Below are positions 9,374-19,937 of a stretch of DNA of 64,000 nt, one piece after another. Source of the stretch: Deltaproteobacteria bacterium (GTDB lineage Bacteria; Desulfobacterota; Desulfarculia; Desulfarculales; Desulfarculaceae); assembly GCA_020444205.1 (NCBI GenBank), contig JAHLLJ010000006.1:1-64000 (forward strand), in the 5' to 3' direction. The position numbers were made by a program, and so were the translations under genes. The notes under the pieces are model-generated. The model was not told where the DNA came from and did not search any database. It saw only the letters and a list, made by a program, of their open reading frames with translations. Positions within the stretch are counted from its first letter, which is position 1, and each line of letters begins with the position of its first letter.

Positions 9374-10274
9374 TTTTTGAAATTCGACTAAACAGAGCCG
9401 CCGAGTCGTCTTGGCCTTATTATGTTGCATGGGCATTTTAACCAAAGGAGTTTGCCTATTCAGATGATGAATTCGAGGCAGCAATAATACGGATTAGGTG
9501 TAAGGTTGCCCTTCCTCAAAAACAAATCAAGCAGAACGTGCAATACACCATTGAGCCCAACGGGTGTAGCGGCATCGACGGCGCGGTGGTTGTGGGTTTG
9601 TGGCCTGTTTGACGCCAAAATATTTAGGAGCAAAGGTTAACTTTTTGAGAAAAAGCCTAGTAATTTTTATTATAAAAACTAATGTTTTTATATTTCTGCT
9701 AGCTTTTTACTCGCAGTACATCCAGCCAAAGATCAACATCGGAAAGGCGAACCGCCTCTAAGCAAGCACTTCCGATAGTAAACTCTTCTCTGCACCATTT
9801 GAATTTCCGTTTATTGAATGAGGATGCAGCTTGCTCAGCCCACAATAAAATATTGTCTCACCAGAGCATCTTTTCAAAATTGAAAGCCCATTGAATCAAA
9901 AATTCTGATCGCGGTAAGTTAACAATCCCAACCCTCGCGCTGGCTAAAAATTAGGGGGTCAATTATGCCGGAGCGGCCGAGGACCCGTCTGCGAAAAATC
10001 AATTGAACCCAATAATTATTAATTTCCAAGCGCTCAAATGATCAGTTCTACCCTGATATTTGACTAATCATTAACCGATATTGCCTTTTTACTAGTACTT
10101 ACCCTCAAAATTATACAAATGCATTACTCTTGGCTATGAAAACGTCTGGTAAAGGCGGATGCTTTTCGATTAGCCGATAATGCAACGCGCTCATAGATGT
10201 TCCAGAAGGTAAAAGCCGAAAAAGTATTTTTCAGCTTTTAAGATATTTAAGTAATAACACTGCAGGAGGGCGGT

Positions 10275-11120
10275 ATGAAAAAGTCTCGCAAGGTGCGTAC
10301 AAGGGTGTTACTCACCGTGATTACTTGCGCTGTATTTATGATCTGCAGTGCAAGTGCGTGGGCTCAATGTACAGATTGTGGTACCACGAATGTTGACAAT
10401 TCAAGCACTAACCTTTCAGCAACATCGTACTCAGTGCAAGAGTCTGTTCAGTACTCCAACAATAACCCGATATCCCAAGCGGCCGGAGGGCAGGGGATTG
10501 CCTTCCTTGATCTGTCCAACAGCTTTAACACCAAGATCAACGCTCCTATTGGTGACCAGCTCCCAGCCTTTCCCCTGAACGTCACGCCTCTTTACCGTAA
10601 TGGTCCCCAGAACGGCGGCGGACTGTTCCCTCTGCTGGACGCCATTCCCGAAGGCGATGTGGAGGCACTTGCCACCGAACCAACGGAGACCGAGTCCGGG
10701 GTTATGGTCTGGGCGGGAACCGAGCACGTTTACGCCCTGTATAAGGGTGATGCCGAAGAGACTGAGTGGACCGCCATCGCCAAGGCCCTTCACGCTGCCA
10801 AGCAGTCCGGCGGATCAATCAAGGGCCTTTCCACCGACATCCATGCCAAGAACGGACGCCTGAATGCCCTTTACACCAGATCGGGCCGGGTTTGGATGGC
10901 CAAGCCGAGCCTGACCGGCATCTTCATCAAGCGTCGCCTGAAGCCTGAGGCTTGGGGCTTGGGTCTCGCTGTGGGCGCGCAGCACGGGCGCCTGGAGGGT
11001 GATGGCCCCGGTGTGTTCACCGCCCAGGTTAGCGGCGCCTTTGGCTTCGGTACCTCGGAGGTCTTGGTGCGGCCGGTTGTCATGGTGGTGGCAGCTGTAA
11101 CTAAGACCGCCAAGAAGTAG
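10275..11120 (+). CDS. Secreted protein of unknown function
   Basis: 281 aa with signal peptide and GGAGG upstream; no family recognised. Confidence 0.75.
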   Translation: MKKSRKVRTRVLLTVITCAVFMICSASAWAQCTDCGTTNVDNSSTNLSATSYSVQESVQYSNNNPISQAAGGQGIAFLDLSNSFNTKINAPIGDQLPAFPLNVTPLYRNGPQNGGGLFPLLDAIPEGDVEALATEPTETESGVMVWAGTEHVYALYKGDAEETEWTAIAKALHAAKQSGGSIKGLSTDIHAKNGRLNALYTRSGRVWMAKPSLTGIFIKRRLKPEAWGLGLAVGAQHGRLEGDGPGVFTAQVSGAFGFGTSEVLVRPVVMVVAAVTKTAKK

Positions 11121-11354
11121 CCCTGGCATACCGCCATAAACGTACGCAACCAAGTCCTAGTTGAAAGGGTTTTTATTCAACTTAACCAAGACAATGCTTT
11201 TCATTGTCGCTCATCGTGGAGGCATGCACCAGAGAGCACTATTGATCGGCCTCGGGAAAGGAGGGTTCGCTAGCACCAAGGCCTTCTCTAAATCCTGGTG
11301 AATGGCTCTTGATTAACCGCAATTTCGTCAACCAAGTAGAAGGAGAGGAGAGCT

Positions 11355-11840
11355 ATGAGAAAGCTAATGATCTTTGCTTTGGGCGCCGCTCTGGTGCTCG
11401 CTATGACCGGTTCCGCCATGGCGCTGGACCTGAACGCCGACATCAAGCTTAGCGTAGGCGGCACCAACTTCTCGGCCATCAGCATTGGAGACCTGCAGCA
11501 GCAGGCTAGCGCTGATGTCTTTGGCCTTGATAAGATCATCACCAAGAACGATGGTAAGGTGATCTCCAAGGTGGACCTGCCCAACGTGGACATCGACCAG
11601 TGGGGCGTTGTTCTGGGCACGGTGAATGTTGACTTGGGTGCCCAGGCTGGCCTTATCCAGATTACTGATGTTGAGGCTGCCTGCACCGACTTCGCTCTTT
11701 CCAAGAACGAGGGATTCGTGCTCGCCAAGGTCGAGGTCGGCGAGGGTGGTGTTTACGTCAACAACATCAACCCGCTTGGTCTGTACCCCTATGATCCTTG
11801 GAATGGCCAGCAGGAGTTTTTCAATAATCCTCCTTGGTAG
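11355..11840 (+). CDS. Secreted protein of unknown function
   Basis: 161 aa, signal peptide MRKLMIFALGAALVLAMTGSAMA, RBS AGGAGAGGAG. Confidence 0.75.
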   Translation: MRKLMIFALGAALVLAMTGSAMALDLNADIKLSVGGTNFSAISIGDLQQQASADVFGLDKIITKNDGKVISKVDLPNVDIDQWGVVLGTVNVDLGAQAGLIQITDVEAACTDFALSKNEGFVLAKVEVGEGGVYVNNINPLGLYPYDPWNGQQEFFNNPPW

Positions 11841-12037
11841 GCCTTAACCGTTAAGGTTGCCGCGGCCTTCGCCGAATGGCGGGGGCCGCGGTTTTTTCTG
11901 GTTCTGCTGAAAAGCTTGGACAGTTTACAATGACATGGAAGCAAGAAATTACATTAATTTAAAAAAGGTAGCATATTATTTAACCAACACTAAATGTTAT
12001 CATTGTTAAAATACTAAAAGGAGGGAAAGATATTTCC

Positions 12038-12730
12038 ATGAAAAAGCTTTTTTGGCTGATGCTGTTTCTTTTGTGCCTATCGCAGCCGGCCTGGGCTGGC
12101 TTGAAAGAAGGGCATGAAGCATTCCTGAACAAGGATTACAAAAAAGCCTTTGCTGAAGTCAAGCCTGTGGCCGACAAGGGCAACCCTAAGGCGCAAAGAA
12201 TTATAGCCTTCTTTTTTTTGAATGGTTACGGCGTAACTAAGGACCCCCAAAAGGCTTTTGACTGGTACAAAAAATCAGCTACCCAGGGTGATGCCAGGGC
12301 GCAATATGCCGTGGGCTACATGTATGAGCAGGGAAACGTTGTGGGAAAAAACCTCGAAGAGGCAGCTCTTTGGTATAAAAAGTCAGCCAATCAAGGTTCC
12401 CCGCTAGCTCAGAACAACTTAGGCCATTTATACGAGATCGGCGAAGGGGTGCCCCAAGATAATAAAGAAGCCTTTCAGTGGTATACCAAGGCCGCGAATC
12501 TTGGCAACCCAATATCCCAATTGAACTTGGGACGAATATACACAGTCGGCAAAGGGGTGCCTAAGGATTACGTCAAAGCATACAAGTGGTACACACTTGC
12601 CATTCGCCAGGGAAACCAAGAGGCAATAAAGTGGAGGATTCTGGTAGCCAATAAAATGACCCCTCAACAAATCGACGAGGCAGAAGAACTGGCAGGTGAG
12701 TGGAAGCCGCCTGCGCCGCAAGAAAAATAG
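12038..12730 (+). CDS. Sel1-like repeat secreted protein
   Basis: Repeats AQYAVGYMYEQGNVVGKNLEEAALWYKKSANQGSPLAQNNLGHLYEIGEGV. Confidence 0.9.
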   Translation: MKKLFWLMLFLLCLSQPAWAGLKEGHEAFLNKDYKKAFAEVKPVADKGNPKAQRIIAFFFLNGYGVTKDPQKAFDWYKKSATQGDARAQYAVGYMYEQGNVVGKNLEEAALWYKKSANQGSPLAQNNLGHLYEIGEGVPQDNKEAFQWYTKAANLGNPISQLNLGRIYTVGKGVPKDYVKAYKWYTLAIRQGNQEAIKWRILVANKMTPQQIDEAEELAGEWKPPAPQEK

Positions 12731-12786
12731 CTACCATACGGATTGCCCGCTAAGCATCGCGGAGAAGAACAAGAAAGGATTATTCA

Positions 12787-13071
12787 ATGAAAAGGTTAAT
12801 ATCCTTGTTCTTAGCTGTCTCGTTGTTGGCTCTCTACAACACGGCTGTATGGGCCGCTGGGTCCGTTTCCGAAAAAACCGTAATTCAGGGGCAGTATTCT
12901 GGAGAGCGAAGTGTAGTGGAGCAGTATTCCCAGGATTACATTGGACCAAGTGTGGCGGGTGAAAAAAGAGAACGACCGATTATAATTCATGAACATGACA
13001 GCGAGTGGTCAGACATTGAAGAGCCGGCCAGTACCGAAAAGGCCGCCAAGAAGTGGAAACCGAATCACTAA
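12787..13071 (+). CDS. Small secreted protein of unknown function
   Basis: 94 aa, signal peptide MKRLISLFLAVSLLALYNTAVWA, RBS upstream. Confidence 0.65.
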   Translation: MKRLISLFLAVSLLALYNTAVWAAGSVSEKTVIQGQYSGERSVVEQYSQDYIGPSVAGEKRERPIIIHEHDSEWSDIEEPASTEKAAKKWKPNH

Positions 13072-13279
13072 GCCAACCCGGCTTTTCCAGAGGCTTATTT
13101 ATTTAAGTCAGTCCCTCCGTTAATTGTCTCAGGAACTAGTGCTTAAATAACCGTACCGGCTGACCGGTACTAATGGAGAGCGCCCTCCAGGAAACTGAGG
13201 ACCTCTCGGCCCTCCGGGCCTTGAAGGTGCCACCCTACCTCCCCCGTTTAGGTTGGCTCCCCTCCTTGACGTAAGGGAC

Positions 13280-13891
13280 CTACTGAGCCGCGGGCGATTT
13301 GACGCGTTTCATGAAGTAACTTTGCCATTTCTCAAAAAACTGGTTTTGCGCCCTAGCCAGCTTGGCCTGCAGATCAACAAGCTTGTCGGCTGATGCTTTT
13401 ATGCGGTCTGGTTTCGAATTTGGGCTGTGCACCAGGGTGTCCAGTTCCAACTGCTTTTCCATCAAGTCCTGGCGCAATTCAAGGGTGTCGTTGAGGTACT
13501 GGTTGTACATGCCACGCCACGTCTGCCGTTGTTTGGGAGACATTGCGTACCAGATCTGTCCCCTGCCTTGCCAATAGCTGGCAGGGCCCATCATACCCCA
13601 GCCATAACCGCCGCCCGGTCCCATCATGCCAAATCCCACGCCGTAGCCATAACCAGGGCCCAACCCGGGCCCCATGACCGTGGGGCTCATGCCATAGCCG
13701 TAGTATGGGCTCATTATCCCGTAACCAGGCCCCTTAGAATGCTGTAAATCTTCAGGATTGGGGTAGTAATAAGAATAATATACATCCTTGTTGTTGTTGT
13801 TCGGACTCGGGGTTTTAAATTTTGCCCACAATAAGCTAGGGGCCGACAACAGGCTCATAGCCAGCAATGCGATAAAAATGACCTTTCGCAT
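13280..13891 (-). CDS. Periplasmic Gly/Tyr/Met-rich protein with Spy/CpxP-like helical C-terminus
   Basis: MRKVIFIALLAMSLLSAPSLLWA signal; GYG-rich middle; helical LRQDLMEKQLELDTLVHSPNSKPDRIKASADKLVDLQAKLARAQNQFFEKW. Confidence 0.7.
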   Translation of the reverse strand: MRKVIFIALLAMSLLSAPSLLWAKFKTPSPNNNNKDVYYSYYYPNPEDLQHSKGPGYGIMSPYYGYGMSPTVMGPGLGPGYGYGVGFGMMGPGGGYGWGMMGPASYWQGRGQIWYAMSPKQRQTWRGMYNQYLNDTLELRQDLMEKQLELDTLVHSPNSKPDRIKASADKLVDLQAKLARAQNQFFEKWQSYFMKRVKSPAAQ

Positions 13892-14188
13892 AAAGGCCTC
13901 CTTCCTCAACGACAATGCTTAGTTAGCATTCTATTCGCAGCTTCGGCCGATTCTTGCTTCCCATAGGCCCCTAAGTTACTTACAGCGCAAAAAGTTATGC
14001 TCAATCGCATTGATAATCCATATTCAACCAGTTGAGCCTCCCCAAAGCGTGGGATTTAACCATAGCCTGTGGACCATTAGCACCCGCAGCCCCCCACGAA
14101 AACCAGTAAGTATGAGACATACCGGCAGTGGGGGACGCTTGAAATCGCTATGGCCAATGCTCAAAGGAGCTTTTTGTTTTGTTCCTCG

Positions 14189-15481
14189 TTACTTACTTCG
14201 CTCTTTTCCCTTGGGGCCCTTACTGCTAACCTGGCCCAATATCGATGATTCGATGATTTGCTTGCACTGGGGACGAACCGAGCAAAACCTGGCGGTAGCC
14301 TGGTCCAATGCCTGGTTCACCATGGCATTGTCTTCGAAACCTGGTGTATCTGCCGCCTGGTAGGCCAGATCGACAGCTTCCTTGATTTCGGTAATTCTGG
14401 ACGACGACATCTTGATTTTGGCCAAATAGACCAAGGAGTAAACGTGGTTGGGGTTATTTCTCGGAACCATGGAAGTGGCCTGAGTAAACTCATGTTCGGC
14501 CAGTCCATATCGACCCATCCCCATTAGGGCCACCCCTAGGTTGAATCGATATTTGGCCTCCTGCTCAATCAGCTCCGACCTCTCCTCAGGGGTTATTACG
14601 GTGTCCAGCTTGGCTTCGATCTCGTTAATTTTACTTCGGCTAAAGGCAATACTTTTTTCCTTGTTGTATTGCTCCACGAGAGCATTTAGCTCCTTCTGAT
14701 AAACGACTTTTTCCTTACCAGTCGATAGTTTCACCGCAGCTTGGAAATGTTCGACGACCTGCTTACTTACCCCGGTAATCCTGTAGAGCACTCGGCCGGC
14801 CATCGCCTGATCGCGTGCGCTCTTGGGATTGTATCTAATGGCATTCAGCCAGAGGCCGTAGGATGCCCTGAGCAGCTTTTTGTCCCAATTTTTGTTTTGG
14901 GCCATTGCCAGCATACAATCAGCCGCGCTCTGGTAGCCAAAAACTAAGTTGGCGCCTGGCATCTGAAGATAAGCCTCAAGAAGCTTTGACGATTTATCCA
15001 GGTCTTTCGTGAGGCGAATCTCAACTTCCATCAGATCCACGTCCTTGAAACCTGGATACCTTTTCTGGGTTAATTCAAGCCACTTGCGAGAGCTGTCAAT
15101 GCCCCCCAGCCTATAATAAACAACCGCAATTCTCGCGGACGCCATCGGCGAGTACTTTTCGTCTTTATAGGTGTCGGCCACCATGCGGTAGGAATGGATG
15201 GCTTCCGCGAGTTTCCCAGCTTTCTCTTGAGCAACGCCGAGCCTATACATAGTGCCGGGCCCTGGGTTTTCCTTGGCTTGGGCCACGGCTGCGGCGTAGG
15301 TGCCTGGCGCTGGTTTGGGGCCGGCTGCGCCTTGGTCTTCGCCATTACAGCCAGACAACGCGAACAAAGCCACCAACAGAACAGCGCCAAAAGCCTTACA
15401 AGGTTTTGTGTTTACTTGTCGTACCACTCTGGACTTACCCCTCCTGGTTGCATTTTGGGGGTAACCAAAAGCACCCACCAT
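14189..15481 (-). CDS. TPR-containing lipoprotein
   Basis: Lipobox-like LFALSGCN; TPR-like GTMYRLGVAQEKAGKLAEAIHSYRMV. Confidence 0.75.
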   Translation of the reverse strand: MVGAFGYPQNATRRGKSRVVRQVNTKPCKAFGAVLLVALFALSGCNGEDQGAAGPKPAPGTYAAAVAQAKENPGPGTMYRLGVAQEKAGKLAEAIHSYRMVADTYKDEKYSPMASARIAVVYYRLGGIDSSRKWLELTQKRYPGFKDVDLMEVEIRLTKDLDKSSKLLEAYLQMPGANLVFGYQSAADCMLAMAQNKNWDKKLLRASYGLWLNAIRYNPKSARDQAMAGRVLYRITGVSKQVVEHFQAAVKLSTGKEKVVYQKELNALVEQYNKEKSIAFSRSKINEIEAKLDTVITPEERSELIEQEAKYRFNLGVALMGMGRYGLAEHEFTQATSMVPRNNPNHVYSLVYLAKIKMSSSRITEIKEAVDLAYQAADTPGFEDNAMVNQALDQATARFCSVRPQCKQIIESSILGQVSSKGPKGKERSK

Positions 15482-15624
15482 TCAGGACGTTTTACTAACC
15501 GAGAGTCATGGCCTCATATTATTTTGAGTAGATGAACCCGCAAAAAGGCAACGCCTGTTAATAATTAGCTAACTATCAGGATAAAACTGATATTTCCGCG
15601 AACAAAAATTAATAATATTAGGGC

Positions 15625-16629
15625 TCAACTGATTCTTCGCAGACGGGCTGTCAACCGCTCCTTATCACCTATCAAACCCAGCTTTTTGCGTATGTTGTTG
15701 CGGTGATACAAGACGCAGCTCAGAGATATATGCAGCATCTCGGCGATCTCGTCACTGGTCCAGCCACTGCGGATCAAGTTGGCCACTTCCAACTCCCGAG
15801 GGGTCAAACCATAAATGGGAGATGAAAGCTTGTTGGCGAAGTCGACGGTCAATTTGTCTAGATTTTTGCGCAGGAGCTCTGCCAAGTTTTTTTGTTCATC
15901 AGTAAGTCTGCTCGAGGATAGCCTTTTGAGTATGGGATCGATAATGCGCGCTTTATTAGCGGCCACTGATTCCTTCAAATTCTCCAGTTGTTCTTCCTGT
16001 TTTTCCAGCAGGACCCTGAGAGCAACGTTTACCTCTTCAAGCTTATCGGATGTCTTTTGTTTCTCTGCGTGGTTCTTTTTCTGTGTGGACAGATCCTCCA
16101 TGGCAAGCAGGTATCCTTCCAATTCATCACCTTCAATAAAAATAGATGCAAGGTAAGCCTGGAAAGGAGGCCGCACTCCCAAAGCGATCTTCAGGGTAAT
16201 TTCCTGCTCAATTTTCCTCCCGTCATATGCCCCTCTGTGCACCAATCGGTGAAAATCCGAAATTGAGCTATCATCAATAAAGGTGGTGAAAAAGCTCCCC
16301 AATAAATGACGCCTGGGTCCAAACAACTCAAGCGCCGCCTTGTTGGCGTCAGCGACTTTCAGGTTTTTATCAAGACGCACTATGGGCAAGGGGTCCAGGT
16401 TGAACAGACGGTAATACAGCCGGTGAGATCGCTCCAGGAGTCTCTGGTTTTCCTGAAAACGTTGATTTTGTAATTCCAATTGTCGGCGGTTTTGGTGCAG
16501 TTCATTGATCAGCCCCATGATGTCCCGAATCTCAGGACTATTAGGCTCAACCCCGTTGGACTCAATAACCTGATCTATTAGCTCGCGCAAACGGGTCCCG
16601 CTTTCTTTCGGACGCTGGGGCATCAGCAC
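15625..16629 (-). CDS. PAS domain, LuxR-type HTH transcriptional regulator
   Basis: YRLFNLDPLPIVRLDKNLKVADANKAALELFG; C-terminal LTPRELEVANLIRSGWTSDEIAEMLHISLSCVLYHRNNIRKKLG. Confidence 0.88.
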   Translation of the reverse strand: MLMPQRPKESGTRLRELIDQVIESNGVEPNSPEIRDIMGLINELHQNRRQLELQNQRFQENQRLLERSHRLYYRLFNLDPLPIVRLDKNLKVADANKAALELFGPRRHLLGSFFTTFIDDSSISDFHRLVHRGAYDGRKIEQEITLKIALGVRPPFQAYLASIFIEGDELEGYLLAMEDLSTQKKNHAEKQKTSDKLEEVNVALRVLLEKQEEQLENLKESVAANKARIIDPILKRLSSSRLTDEQKNLAELLRKNLDKLTVDFANKLSSPIYGLTPRELEVANLIRSGWTSDEIAEMLHISLSCVLYHRNNIRKKLGLIGDKERLTARLRRIS

Positions 16630-17421
16630 CCCCGTTGGTCATGGCATGGATCGTAAAGGGGCAATTTAGCTGGGTTTATGGTGGTCCGGACCCGTGGCAG
16701 GCGTGTTTAACGGAGGGTGATTTGTGTCCTCTGGGTGCGGCCTGGCCCAGCGAAAATGCCCCCCACCTAGCTCCAACCCTATTATTTCTAATAAAAGAGG
16801 AGCAAGCATTTATATAATATTTGAGGGGAAGAACTAGTAAAAAGGCAATACTGGTTATTAATTAGACAAATATCAGGATAAAACTGTTTTTTCGCGTTAG
16901 TTTACGATTAATAAACTAGTGGATTCAGAGAAATTTTCCTAGACGGTTATATTTTCCAGCTATCCAGACGCATCCTCAGGTTAATATTCAACAGAATTTA
17001 AGCTGTATTTACCATAGGGGACTTTATTGTGTAGATGTCCGGATTCACCGGCAGGGAATTTAAGGCATTTTTACGTAGAATGCGCCATAAATATAGGATG
17101 TTATCAACCACCAACAAAAAGCAAATAGCGCAGGTCATGTTGTAATGGGCTATTATTTTATCTTTGCTTTGTTCTATCCAAAATTTACAAAAAAGTACAA
17201 GTTGCTCAAGGTACTCACGCCTATTCGGTGGGGTTGGTTCGGCATTTACATCACCAATTTTATAGTCTTGATTTTTTAATACCAAAACTGATTTTCCCAA
17301 GCACATCACCATGCCCCATGAAAATTCCCTCAAATCCTACCCATGTAATCTTCTAAACTCACCTGGGTTATGCTATAATTTAATTTTAAAGTTATCTAAA
17401 ATATCAAGCGGAGGGCATATA

Positions 17422-18999
17422 ATGCTTGCTAAGCTTAAGCAGATAGGAATGGCATTTTTACTGTTATTCCTGTTGGTTGGCTTAACTGCCACTTTTGCCT
17501 GGTCCGCGCAGTCAGGCAAACCGCACATCGTGATCATCTGGGGCGACGACATCGGTGTGACTAATTTGAGTGCTTACTCCAAGGGCCTAATGGGGTATCG
17601 CACCCCCAACATCGACCGAGTGGCCCGCGAGGGCATGATCTTCACCGATTACTACGGTGAGCAGAGCTGCACCGCCGGGCGCTCGGCCTTTATCACCGGC
17701 CAGAGCGTGTACCGCACCGGCCTGAGCAAGGTGGGCCTGCCCGGCGCCGACCTGGGCCTACGGGCCGAAGACCCCACCATCGCCACCCTACTCAAGGCCC
17801 GGGGCTATGCCACCGGCCAGTTCGGCAAGAACCACCTAGGCGACAAGGACGAATTTCTGCCCACCGCACATGGTTTCGACGAGTTCTACGGCAACTTGTA
17901 TCACCTCAACGCCGAGGAGGAGCCGGAGCTGCCCGACTACCCCAAGGACCCGGCCTTCAGAAAGAAGTATGGCCCACGCGGGGTGATCCACAGCTACGCC
18001 AACCCTGACGGCACCCAAAAGATAGAAGACACCGGCCCGCTGACCAGGAAGCGCATGCAGACCATTGACGACGATGTCGCCGCGCGGGCTTGCAAGTTCC
18101 TGGAAGACAACGTCAAGGCGGGCAAGCCGGTGTTCCTGTGGGTCAACTTCACCCACATGCACTTCCGCACCCACGCCAAGCCAGACAGCGTGGGGCAGGC
18201 AGGACGTTGGCAGGGTGTGTACCACGACGTGATGATCGACCACGACAAGAACGTGGGCACCGTCTTGGATAAGATCGACGAGTTGGGTATTGCCGACAAC
18301 ACCATCGTCTTCTACAGCACCGACAACGGGCCGCACATGAACACCTGGCCCGACGCAGCCATGACCCCCTTCCGCAATGAGAAGAACTCCAACTGGGAAG
18401 GGGCCTACCGGGTGCCGGCCATGGTGCGCTGGCCGGGCAAGATCAAGCCCGGCAGTGTGTCCAACCAGATCATGTCCCACATGGACTGGCTACCAACCCT
18501 GCTGGCCATCGCCGGAGAGCCCAACATCAAGGACAAGCTGCTCAAAGGCTACAAGGCGGGCAAGCGCACCTACAAGGTGCATCTGGACGGATACAACTTC
18601 GTGCCCTACTTCACCGGCAAGGTTGACAAAAGCCCCCGCGCGTCCTTCTTCTACTTCTCCGACGACGGCGACCTCACTGGTCTGCGTTTCGACAACTGGA
18701 AGTTCGTGTTTGCCGAGCAACGGGCTCGGGGGCACCTGCAGATATGGGCCGAGCCTTACACCCTTCTCCGCCTGCCCAAGCTGTTCAACCTTAGGGCCGA
18801 CCCCTATGAGAGGGCCGACGTGACCTCCAACACCTACTGGGACTGGTATTTGGACCATGTCTTCCTAGTGGTCCCGGCCCAGCAGTATGTGGCCAATTTC
18901 CTGTCCACCTTCCAGGAGTTTCCGCCGCGCCAGAAGGCGGCCAGCTTCACCATCGACCAGGTCTTGGAAAAGTTGAAGACTCCGGCGGCCGCCCAATAA
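17422..18999 (+). CDS. Secreted arylsulfatase-type sulfatase (Cys-type active site)
   Basis: Signal peptide; GEQSCTAGRSAFITGQ sulfatase signature; FGKNHLGD; ATG at 17422 with GGAGG upstream. Confidence 0.92.
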   Translation: MLAKLKQIGMAFLLLFLLVGLTATFAWSAQSGKPHIVIIWGDDIGVTNLSAYSKGLMGYRTPNIDRVAREGMIFTDYYGEQSCTAGRSAFITGQSVYRTGLSKVGLPGADLGLRAEDPTIATLLKARGYATGQFGKNHLGDKDEFLPTAHGFDEFYGNLYHLNAEEEPELPDYPKDPAFRKKYGPRGVIHSYANPDGTQKIEDTGPLTRKRMQTIDDDVAARACKFLEDNVKAGKPVFLWVNFTHMHFRTHAKPDSVGQAGRWQGVYHDVMIDHDKNVGTVLDKIDELGIADNTIVFYSTDNGPHMNTWPDAAMTPFRNEKNSNWEGAYRVPAMVRWPGKIKPGSVSNQIMSHMDWLPTLLAIAGEPNIKDKLLKGYKAGKRTYKVHLDGYNFVPYFTGKVDKSPRASFFYFSDDGDLTGLRFDNWKFVFAEQRARGHLQIWAEPYTLLRLPKLFNLRADPYERADVTSNTYWDWYLDHVFLVVPAQQYVANFLSTFQEFPPRQKAASFTIDQVLEKLKTPAAAQ

Positions 19000-19303
19000 T
19001 AGCCAAGCATTTGGTGATCATTGCAGCCGCGCCCGGTTTTTAGCCGGGCGCGGCTGACTGTTTTCTCCAGCAGAGGGCCGTAAGTTTTGGCAAAAACCGC
19101 CGGGAAATATTTGCTCTACCACCTGCCTTCCCGGGTATTTTCTTTCCACTTCCCAAAGGAATTTGACTCCTCCCCAGACAACGAATCGCTCCTAAGATAC
19201 CGTTTTCACGGTTAAGCCCCTTAAGTTAACCCAAGGCCTCCAACTGGCACATTGGCTGCAAACTTATCAGAGTGGACCCCCATCTCTGAAAAGGAGGCCC
19301 TCC

Positions 19304-19546
19304 ATGCTTCTCATTCGTAAAAACATAATTAGTCTTATGCTTATCTTGGGGCTGATCGCTGCCGCTATTAGCCTTAGCGGTTGCCTTTGGGTGGGACCGG
19401 GCCCTGGTCATCATCGGGGCGGCGGCGCGGTGCTGTATGTACCCTGGCCCAAGGGATACTACCACCGGAGCTATCAACCCAACCGCCGGCACTATGAACC
19501 TCGCTGGCAAAATGACTACAGACACTATGTTCGTCCCCGCGGCTAG
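19304..19546 (+). CDS. Small lipoprotein rich in His/Tyr/Arg
   Basis: Lipobox-like ISLSGC; RBS AAAGGAGG. Confidence 0.6.
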   Translation: MLLIRKNIISLMLILGLIAAAISLSGCLWVGPGPGHHRGGGAVLYVPWPKGYYHRSYQPNRRHYEPRWQNDYRHYVRPRG

Positions 19547-19822
19547 ACGATAATACTGATCCTGACCAAGTTATGCTGTTTTAAGCTGGCGATATTAAAC
19601 GGAGACAGGCATTTAACTCTGCGTTTACGCACGGGCTGCAGTTAAAAGGCCTATCAAAAATTAGCCCATGAAGACGTTTCCGATGACTACAAAAAATATT
19701 TGAAGAACAGAAGGCAGCCGGGCGGCAGTGAGCGAATTGGGCGGTCCCGATTTTCAAGTACCCCATCCGCACCCGAATAAAAAAGGGGCTAGACCATGTT
19801 GGCCTAACCCCTTGTTATTGCT

Positions 19823-19867
19823 TGGTGCGCCCGGCCTGATTCGAACAGGCGGCCTACGGATTCGTAG
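19823..19867 (-). tRNA. 3' fragment (anticodon loop to CCA) of tRNA-Arg(ACG); candidate att site
   Basis: Minus strand CTACGAA-TCCGT-AGGCC-GCCTG-TTCGAAT-CAGGC-CGGGCGC-ACCA: anticodon loop, T-arm and 3' acceptor strand present, 5' half absent. Confidence 0.85.
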
Positions 19868-19937
19868 TACGTATCCCTTTGATATAACTAATTTAAATTA
19901 CAGGTGCATTGCGACAGGTGTAGCCGAATTGTCGCAG

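Noticed and set aside
13145-13185. 3' end of a 23S rRNA gene (CTGACCGGTACTAATGG)
   Set aside because: Resemblance is short and explained by a perfect GTACCGG-CTGA-CCGGTAC hairpin between convergent genes; no upstream rRNA sequence.
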